A stretch of 12,893 nucleotides of DNA, taken from contig JBBDZL010000023.1 in the NCBI GenBank assembly GCA_040900215.1, positions 1-12,893 on the forward strand, read 5' to 3'. Shown piece by piece: positions 1 through 4,261 of this stretch. The notes under the pieces are model-generated. The model was not told the DNA's origin. It saw nothing but the letters and a program-made list of their open reading frames with translations, and did no database searches. Numbering within the stretch: position 1 is the first letter of the stretch; the number at the start of each line of letters is the position of its first letter. This DNA comes from 9FT-COMBO-53-11 sp040900215. Its GTDB lineage: Bacteria > Patescibacteriota > WWE3 > 9FT-COMBO-53-11. The position numbers were made by a program, and so were the translations under genes.

Positions 1-2
1 CC

Positions 3-554
3 GGCGGAACCGACAACGGCATCACCGTCACCGGGGACAACGCCCTGATTAAAGACGTTTGGGTGAAGAGCGCGACCGGCCACGGGATTGCTGTTTCCAG
101 TTCCGCTCGGACCCGGATCGACACCTGTGCGATCGAGGATTGCACCCTCAACGGGATCAATATCGGCGCCTCGACGACCCTTTCCACCATCCATCGCTGT
201 ATTCTCGCCGGCAACGCCGACGGCGCCGACCTGGAAGGAGCAAGCGTCACCGACAACGTCTTTGAGAACAACCTGATCTACAACAACTCCGGCTACGGGA
301 TTGATATCGATGCGGCGGTGGACCGGACCGCTATCCGGCTCCATCACACGCTGGCGCAAAATACTTCCGGCAACATCAACGATGAAAGCGCGACGACCAT
401 TTACGACACCGCCGGCGCCGTCGGTCCCGGAGACATCGCCGATATCGCCGACGCGGTCTGGGATGAGCTGATCGCCGGCCACGTCGCCACCGGCAGTACC
501 GGCAAGACGCTGAAAGACACCAAAGTCAAAGCGACCCTCGCCTCCCTGAAGTGA
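3..554 (+). CDS. 3' end of a beta-helix-like repetitive surface or phage-structural protein (partial)
   Basis: The reading frame is open from the first bases of the window and ends at TGA 552-554, so the start lies upstream; the in-frame ATG at 63 is internal because coding-type sequence continues before it. The visible part (about 183 residues) is rich in Gly, Asn, Asp, Ile and Thr, with short repeated stretches such as GIDIDAA, NNLIYNNSGYG and HHTLAQNTSGN. That pattern is typical of right-handed parallel beta-helix proteins (pectate-lyase-like or NosD-like folds), found in adhesins, carbohydrate-active enzymes and phage tail spikes. The last 45 residues contain IADAVWDELIAGH followed by a Gly/Ser/Thr-rich stretch, a tail I associate with phage or prophage structural proteins. 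No signal peptide can be judged because the N-terminus is missing. Substrate and location are unknown. The fold call is moderately safe; the phage link is an inference. Confidence 0.7.
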   Translation, partial: GGTDNGITVTGDNALIKDVWVKSATGHGIAVSSSARTRIDTCAIEDCTLNGINIGASTTLSTIHRCILAGNADGADLEGASVTDNVFENNLIYNNSGYGIDIDAAVDRTAIRLHHTLAQNTSGNINDESATTIYDTAGAVGPGDIADIADAVWDELIAGHVATGSTGKTLKDTKVKATLASLK

Positions 555-555
555 T

Positions 556-598
556 GGTTAGGGTATAGGGGATGGGGTTCAGGGTTTAGAGTCTGGGG
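556..598 (+). repeat. G-rich telomere-like degenerate repeat with a quadruplex pattern
   Basis: Directly after the stop of the first gene, units of the type GGGTATAG / GGGTTTAG are strung together. Four G-runs (561-563, 568-571, 574-577, 582-584) are separated by 4, 2 and 4 bases, which fits the usual G3+N1-7 quadruplex rule. Similar sequence recurs at 2841-2873 and 5832-5862, and in reverse orientation at 1596-1611 and 11152-11177. Confidence 0.6.
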
Positions 599-650
599 AA
601 AACTCCCAACTGAACTCTCAAACTACCAATTTCCTGTTTTTTACTCTCAC

Positions 651-669
651 GACGGACGGTCGTCCAGTC
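651..669. promoter_or_regulatory. Palindrome with GACGGTCGTC core downstream of the PaaX-like gene
   Basis: The core GGACG-GT-CGTCC (654-665) is a perfect inverted repeat; GAC at 651-653 and GTC at 667-669 continue it with one unpaired base. Fourteen bases (652-665) are identical to 1563-1576 on the other side of the gene. It lies past the stop codon of the minus-strand regulator gene. Probable protein-binding site; function inferred only. Confidence 0.5.
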
Positions 670-702
670 TATGAATTAAAAAAATACTACTCTTACTCTT
701 TC

Positions 703-1545
703 CTACTCTTGTGGAAGACGACCGTCTTCCTTAAGAGTTAAGAGCTTTCTTCCGGGTTTGGACTCTTTAAAGATCTCGTAAGCTTCCTTTCCTGACCAAT
801 CCTTCGGAAGAAGAGAGAAAGGGAGCTGGGGATCGTCTTGCAAGATTGCGAGGAAATCCCAGGCGAGGGCGGGGTCCAGAGTTTTCCTCCGATACTTTTT
901 GATAAAGCTCCCGTATTCCTGGTCAAGACGGTCAATCGGATAAATCTTTCTAGCTAGGGTTTGGAAACTCTCTCCTCCTATCATCCCATTCTCCCCAACT
1001 TCAGAGATCACTACGTAGCCGGCAATTTTACGGGTGAAAACTAAATCTTGAAGAGTACGGCGCGGGTCGTAGGGGGTTACCCAAACGGAGTCTTGTAATT
1101 TTCCACAACCGATTTTTTTGAGCGCCTCCCGCAAGACATTTCGGGTTCGTCGCTTACTCTCAGGGACATCATAGGTGATCAGATAAAGCTTCCCGTCCCA
1201 AAGCCTTTTCTCGTCGTAGGACGGAAATAGACTTCTTAATCTCCGCAGGCCCTCTTCGGTAATTTGAGGATTTCCTTGTCCCGTCGGGTATTTGAAATAT
1301 CCTCGGTTTTCAAGATTCGCCAGTGAACGTGAGACTTGTTGTTTGTTCAGTTCTCGGAGTTCAATGGCTGTCAAAAATTCATCCATCGCGCGCTCGGAGG
1401 AGCGCCAAACGTTCCGGCTGCCGTATCCTCCGGTGGAGATTTCAAAACCGGTTAAAAGCTGAAGTAACAGGTAATCTGAAAGAAATCGCAAAGCCCCCCT
1501 GGTTTTATCCAGAATTACTTTTTGGACTTCAGCACTTGAAGGCAC
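703..1545 (-). CDS. PaaX-like transcriptional regulator with Cas2-like middle domain
   Basis: A 280-residue protein with three parts expected of the PaaX family. The N-terminal region (about 15-110) looks like a winged helix. A Cas2-like ferredoxin-fold segment (about 118-190) begins GKLYLITYDVPE and includes KLQDSVWVTPYDP. The C-terminal region (about 205-262) includes DPQLPFSLLPKDWSG, close to the PaaX C-terminal signature. Full length for the family (about 300). PaaX proteins repress phenylacetate catabolism, but no such genes are nearby, so that role is not supported here. The start is GTG at 1545; an in-frame stop lies three codons upstream. A -10 (TATAAG) ends about ten bases before GTG and no Shine-Dalgarno is present, so the transcript may be leaderless. 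A perfect palindrome fills the promoter spacer, suggesting autorepression. The Cas2-like domain alone could cause annotation as Cas2, but no cas1 or CRISPR array is visible. Confidence 0.8.
   Translation of the reverse strand: MPSSAEVQKVILDKTRGALRFLSDYLLLQLLTGFEISTGGYGSRNVWRSSERAMDEFLTAIELRELNKQQVSRSLANLENRGYFKYPTGQGNPQITEEGLRRLRSLFPSYDEKRLWDGKLYLITYDVPESKRRTRNVLREALKKIGCGKLQDSVWVTPYDPRRTLQDLVFTRKIAGYVVISEVGENGMIGGESFQTLARKIYPIDRLDQEYGSFIKKYRRKTLDPALAWDFLAILQDDPQLPFSLLPKDWSGKEAYEIFKESKPGRKLLTLKEDGRLPQE
713..730. promoter_or_regulatory. Palindrome at the 3' end of the PaaX-like coding region
   Basis: GGAAGACG (713-720) and CGTCTTCC (723-730) are perfect 8-bp inverted arms around AC. The core is the reverse complement of the GACGGTCGTC core at 651-669 and 1563-1578. 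It overlaps the codons for EDGRLP near the C-terminus. As RNA it would form an 8-bp stem with a very small loop, so a DNA-level site is at least as likely as a terminator. Confidence 0.5.
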
Positions 1546-1554
1546 GGCTTTTTA

Positions 1555-1583
1555 CTTATAACACGGACGGTCGTCCGTCGCAA
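1555..1583 (-). promoter_or_regulatory. Sigma-70-type promoter of the PaaX-like gene
   Basis: On the minus strand, -35 TTGCGA (1583-1578) and -10 TATAAG (1560-1555) are separated by 17 bp. The expected start of transcription is about 1548, only a few bases before the GTG at 1545, giving an essentially leaderless mRNA. Confidence 0.6.
1563..1578. promoter_or_regulatory. Putative operator: perfect palindrome in the promoter spacer
   Basis: ACGGACG (1563-1569) and CGTCCGT (1572-1578) are perfect inverted arms around GT. The site occupies the spacer between -35 and -10, where a bound protein would block RNA polymerase. Autoregulation by the adjacent PaaX-like protein is the simplest reading, but it is inferred. 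Confidence 0.6.
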
Positions 1584-1595
1584 GAATAAAAACCG

Positions 1596-1611
1596 CTAAA
1601 CCCTAGACCCC
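1596..1611 (-). repeat. Short copy of the G-rich telomere-like repeat (reverse orientation)
   Basis: CTAAACCCTAGACCCC is the complement of the GGGTCTAGGGTTTAG type of unit. It sits in the gap between tatC and the PaaX-like gene. Confidence 0.4.
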
Positions 1612-1635
1612 AATCGATGGGGAATTTGGGAGAGT

Positions 1636-2364
1636 TTATGGTCTGACTCCCAGTAATATTCTATTCACGAGAAGGGTGGATTCAAAGAGGAAAATCAGGG
1701 GGAGAGTGAGCAGCGCCAGCGAGAGCAGGTCGGTCGGGGGGAGGAGGCTGGCGAAGACCAGGCAGATGAAGTAAACCACGGTCCGCTGAGAGGCGACCGT
1801 TCGGTAGTTCAAGAATTTAAGCTTCATCAGCGTCGAAAGGATGACCGGGAACTCGAACGCCGCTCCCAGCATGGAAGAAGTGACGATGATCTGCGAGAGC
1901 AGGGCGGAGATGTCCAGCAGGTTGGCGATTTCAAGCTCCGTCGATTTTTGGTAGAACAGGCCGATCACATACTTCATCACTCCCACGCCGTAGAAGAACC
2001 CGATCGCAAAGAGCAGGATGGCTAGCGGCACCAGCGTCATAATGAGCCGGTACTCCCGCTTCTTCAATCCCGGCCGCAGGAACGAAAACACTTGGTAAAG
2101 CACGACCGGCAGGGTGCCGATCAACCCCACCGCCAGCCCGGAACTGAATGCCAAGTTGATGAACTGGAAAGGCGAGGTAAAGGCGATGTTCACCCCTTCC
2201 AAACGGAAGATCCGGATGCTGAAGGTGATAATCGGTTCATAGTAAACGAAACCCAAGATCGAAAATCCTAGGAATAAGAAGACAAGGAGGCGCAGCCTCT
2301 TCCGAATTTCATCCAAAAAAGGCAGATATTTGTCGATGGCCCCGTCTAAGCCCTCTTCCGGCAT
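1636..2364 (-). CDS. tatC: Sec-independent (Tat) protein translocase subunit TatC
   Basis: A 242-residue membrane protein, normal length for TatC, with about six hydrophobic segments. TatC is the receptor that recognises twin-arginine signal peptides of folded proteins and assembles with TatA/TatB in the inner membrane. Family landmarks are visible. The cytoplasmic N-terminus reads PFLDEIRKRL (usual HLxELRxR). The first periplasmic loop has TSPFQFINLAF. The first cytoplasmic loop has YQVFSFLRPGLKKREYR, with the conserved Glu. AFEFPVI carries the conserved intramembrane Glu. LLPPTDLLS corresponds to the usual TPPDxxS, followed by LPLIFLFE. It is the last gene of a minus-strand operon, starting 15 bases after the end of the 48-residue tatA. 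AAGGAG lies about 17 bases before its ATG, too far to be an ideal ribosome binding site. The His to Phe change in the first motif is seen in many TatC proteins. Confidence 0.95.
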   Translation of the reverse strand: MPEEGLDGAIDKYLPFLDEIRKRLRLLVFLFLGFSILGFVYYEPIITFSIRIFRLEGVNIAFTSPFQFINLAFSSGLAVGLIGTLPVVLYQVFSFLRPGLKKREYRLIMTLVPLAILLFAIGFFYGVGVMKYVIGLFYQKSTELEIANLLDISALLSQIIVTSSMLGAAFEFPVILSTLMKLKFLNYRTVASQRTVVYFICLVFASLLPPTDLLSLALLTLPLIFLFESTLLVNRILLGVRP

Positions 2365-2379
2365 TGGTTAAAAATTGGG

Positions 2380-2526
2380 TTACTCCTTAGCGCTCGCGTT
2401 TCGCTTGAACTCGCGGACTCCTTCGGCGACTCCCTTGATGAACTCGGGGAGTTTTCGGGATCCGAAGAAGACGATCAGCATCGTGGAGATCAGAAGTAAT
2501 TCGGTCAATCCGATCCTGGCAGGCAT
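2380..2526 (-). CDS. tatA: Very short TatA-family twin-arginine translocase subunit
   Basis: A 48-residue reading frame, easily missed by length cut-offs, starts at ATG 2526-2524 and ends at TAA 2382-2380. It has the complete TatA core: IG-x-x-E at residues 5-9, one membrane helix (about 7-20), the FG hinge at 21-22, and an amphipathic helix beginning RKLPEFIKGVAEGVREFKR. TatA oligomers form the pore or weaken the membrane during export of folded proteins with twin-arginine signals. The tail stops just after the amphipathic helix, so it is shorter than usual TatA (60-90 residues). The start codon overlaps the stop of the upstream tatA/B-like gene by one base (TAATG), indicating translational coupling; GGGGGTGA in that gene's last codons could act as a ribosome binding site. 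tatC follows 15 bases later. Whether it acts as TatA or TatB cannot be decided from sequence alone. Confidence 0.9.
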   Translation of the reverse strand: MPARIGLTELLLISTMLIVFFGSRKLPEFIKGVAEGVREFKRNASAKE

Positions 2527-2837
2527 TAATTTTCACCCCCCTTCGATTTTGATTCTTTGGCTTGTTTAGCCATTTGGGCAAGTTGGGCTACCTCGGCTTG
2601 GGCGGCGTCTACCGGCGGCGGTTCCGGCGTTTCGGCCGGTTGGGCGTTGATCGCCTCGGTCACCGGTTTCTTCAGATCCTCGACCGCATCTTTGTATTCC
2701 TTTTGGGCTTTCTTAAATTCCAAACTGGCTTGGCCGACGTCCCGGGCGATTTCGGTGGTCTTCTTCCGTCCGAAAACGGCCGAGAGAATGGCGATCAGGA
2801 TGATAATGGCTTCGGCGGGTCCAATGTTGGCGAACAT
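2526..2837 (-). CDS. TatA/TatB-family protein with long Ala/Glu/Pro-rich tail
   Basis: A 103-residue protein, first gene of the tat operon. The N-terminus carries the family layout: IGPAE at residues 5-9, a membrane helix (about 8-22), FG at 22-23, then the basic amphipathic helix RKKTTEIARDVGQASLEFKKAQKEYKDAV. The rest (about 60-103) is rich in Ala, Gln, Glu and Pro and ends in a Lys/Ser/Gly-rich stretch, probably an unstructured cytoplasmic tail. The longer, more charged tail is reminiscent of TatB, while the core could equally be TatA. Paired with the 48-residue protein downstream it would give the two small subunits of a Tat system. The ATG at 2837 is preceded by CCTAGAG, with no clear Shine-Dalgarno. 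A weak extended -10 (TGCTATCCT) lies about 12 bases upstream, within the divergent intergenic region shared with nusA. Confidence 0.85.
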   Translation of the reverse strand: MFANIGPAEAIIILIAILSAVFGRKKTTEIARDVGQASLEFKKAQKEYKDAVEDLKKPVTEAINAQPAETPEPPPVDAAQAEVAQLAQMAKQAKESKSKGGEN

Positions 2838-2840
2838 CTC

Positions 2841-2873
2841 TAGGGTCAGGATAGCATAGGGGATAGGGTTTAG
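2841..2873 (+). repeat. G-rich telomere-like degenerate repeat between tat operon and nusA
   Basis: TAGGGTCAGG, CATAGGGGAT and AGGGTTTAG units match those after the first gene and before rpsO. The -35 of the nusA promoter starts one base after it. Confidence 0.5.
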
Positions 2874-2902
2874 TTGACGGTTTCTCCCAAAGAAGTTATA
2901 CT
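2874..2902 (+). promoter_or_regulatory. Near-consensus sigma-70 promoter of the nusA operon
   Basis: -35 TTGACG (2874-2879), 17-bp spacer, -10 TATACT (2897-2902). Expected transcription start is near 2909, which leaves a leader of about 100 bases before the nusA ATG. Confidence 0.8.
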
Positions 2903-2922
2903 TGGTTTGGTTCGTCTTGATT

Positions 2923-2994
2923 GGTGGGCTCGCCCCACCCTTTTATTTGCGAAAGCGAATAAAATTAGCGATCGTTAGATCGCGTCATTTTTTT
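2923..2994 (+). promoter_or_regulatory. nusA leader: three consecutive hairpins, two terminator-like
   Basis: Hairpin 1 has arms GGTGGG (2923-2928) and CCCACC (2934-2939) and is followed by CTTTTATTT. Hairpin 2 has ATTTGC (2945-2950), a GAAA tetraloop and GCGAAT (2955-2960), with one G-T pair. Hairpin 3 has GCGATC (2968-2973), loop GTTA and GATCGC (2978-2983), followed four bases later by seven T (2988-2994). The first and third could act as intrinsic or NusA-dependent terminators between promoter and nusA, suggesting attenuation. Bacillus subtilis nusA is reported to be autoregulated through termination in its leader; equivalence here is inferred. Confidence 0.55.
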
Positions 2995-3010
2995 GAGATA
3001 GAATAAGGCA

Positions 3011-4231
3011 ATGGCTACAACCGAATTTAGTGCGGCAATCAATCAGCTGGCGGCGGAACGGGGAGTTTCCCCGGAGTCGATCATTGAAGGCGTCAAGCAG
3101 GCGCTGGCCGCCGCGTACCGCAAAGACTATGGGGAACCCTCCTTCGCTGAAGCTACGGAGGGCGAGGAGCCCAAGGACGATATTGAAGTTAAGATCGATT
3201 TAGGGACCGGTGCGGCCCAGATCCTCAAAAAAGGAGTGGACGTCACTCCGGCCGGCTTTGGCCGGATTGCGGCCCAAACCGCCAAGCAAGTAATTCTCCA
3301 GAAGATCCGGGAAGAAGAAAAAGAAGCGATTCGGACCGAATTCAAAGAGAAGGAAAAGAGCATCGTTTCCGGTTCGGTTTTTCGGGTGGATAACGGGGTG
3401 GTATTTGTGGACCTCGGCCGGACCCAGGGGATCCTCCCGCCCTCCGAGCAGATTAACGGGGAGCAGTACCGGACCGGGGCGCGGGTGAAGGCACTGGTAA
3501 AAGAGCTGCAGGAAGGAACCAGGGGGCCGGAGGTCTTGCTCTCCCGGGCCGACCCCAATTTTGTGACCGAGCTATTCGCGTTGGAAGTGCCCGAAATTTC
3601 CCAGGGGATTGTCAAGGTAGAAGCGATCGCCCGGGAAGCCGGCCGGCGGACCAAGATCGCCGTTTCCTCTTCCGAAGAGCGGATTGATCCGGTCGGTTCC
3701 TGCGTCGGCCAGAAAGGCGTCCGGGTCCAGGCCGTCACCCATGAACTGGGAGAAGAAAAAGTCGATATCATTCCTTACTCTGCTGATGATGCAACCTTTG
3801 TCGCCTCGGCCCTCTCTCCCGCCAAGGTAATTGAAGTCAAGCTCAAGCCTAAGAGCCGGACCGCCGAAGTGGAAGTGCCGGAGGACCAGCTCTCGCTGGC
3901 GATCGGCAAAGAGGGGCAGAACGTCCGGCTGGCGGCGAAGCTGACCGGTTGGCGGATCGATATCAAGGGTGCCGGGGCGGTTTTTGCCGAAGGGACCAAG
4001 GGATTGGGCCTTCTCGATCAAGGTCTTTCGGCGCGGGTGGCAAAGATTCTGGGGGAGGCCGGTATTGAAAGCGCTGAGCAGCTGAAGGAGAAATCGCTGG
4101 AGGAAATAAAGAAGATTAAAGGCCTCGGGCCGAAAGCGTTTGCGGAGGTTGAAAAGATTCTAAGCAAGCTAAAGCCCGCCGCACCGGCTGAACCACAGAA
4201 GTCCGAGGAAGCACCTTCCGAAGAGAAGTAG
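3011..4231 (+). CDS. nusA: Transcription termination/antitermination factor NusA
   Basis: A 406-residue protein that binds RNA polymerase and nascent RNA and controls pausing, termination and antitermination. Domains in order: an N-terminal RNA-polymerase-binding domain (1 to about 115), S1 (about 118-182; GSVFRVDNGVVFVDLG), KH1 (about 200-262; GSCVGQKGVRVQAV) and KH2 (about 270-320; LSLAIGKEGQNVRLAAKLTGWRIDI). These are followed by a helix-hairpin-helix region (about 335-388; IKKIKGLGPKAFAEVEKIL) resembling the acidic repeats of proteobacterial NusA, and a Pro/Glu-rich tail. The N-terminal domain has an extra PSFAEATEGE at residues 43-52, between YG and DIEVKID, coded by an imperfect palindrome (3137-3162). 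ATG 3011 is the first start after the leader; AAGG lies only two bases away, so ribosome binding looks weak. It is the first gene of the operon, 30 bases before infB. rimP, the usual upstream partner, is absent. Confidence 0.96.
   Translation: MATTEFSAAINQLAAERGVSPESIIEGVKQALAAAYRKDYGEPSFAEATEGEEPKDDIEVKIDLGTGAAQILKKGVDVTPAGFGRIAAQTAKQVILQKIREEEKEAIRTEFKEKEKSIVSGSVFRVDNGVVFVDLGRTQGILPPSEQINGEQYRTGARVKALVKELQEGTRGPEVLLSRADPNFVTELFALEVPEISQGIVKVEAIAREAGRRTKIAVSSSEERIDPVGSCVGQKGVRVQAVTHELGEEKVDIIPYSADDATFVASALSPAKVIEVKLKPKSRTAEVEVPEDQLSLAIGKEGQNVRLAAKLTGWRIDIKGAGAVFAEGTKGLGLLDQGLSARVAKILGEAGIESAEQLKEKSLEEIKKIKGLGPKAFAEVEKILSKLKPAAPAEPQKSEEAPSEEK
3137..3162 (+). repeat. Imperfect palindrome inserted in frame in nusA
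   Basis: CCCTCC (3137-3142) and GGAGGG (3157-3162) are inverted arms; GCT and AGC near the middle (3146-3148, 3151-3153) can extend the stem. It codes for PSFAEATEG in a loop of the N-terminal domain where related NusA proteins normally go straight into the next strand. Confidence 0.5.
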
Positions 4232-4261
4232 CATGGCTGGCCCACTCTCCTCCCAATTAAA

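Noticed and set aside
703..1545. CRISPR-associated Cas2 and an adjacent CRISPR locus
   Set aside because: The Cas2-like domain is only the middle part of a full-length PaaX-like protein; there is no cas1 and the three palindromes are not a regularly spaced repeat array.
2387..2581. 64-residue minus-strand open frame over the tatA region
   Set aside because: It is out of frame with both TatA-type proteins; the 48-residue frame at 2380-2526 has the family motif and overlaps the neighbour's stop by one base.
3127..3771. 214-residue minus-strand open frame opposite nusA
   Set aside because: It is a shadow of the conserved NusA frame in GC-rich sequence, with no ribosome binding site or recognisable domain.
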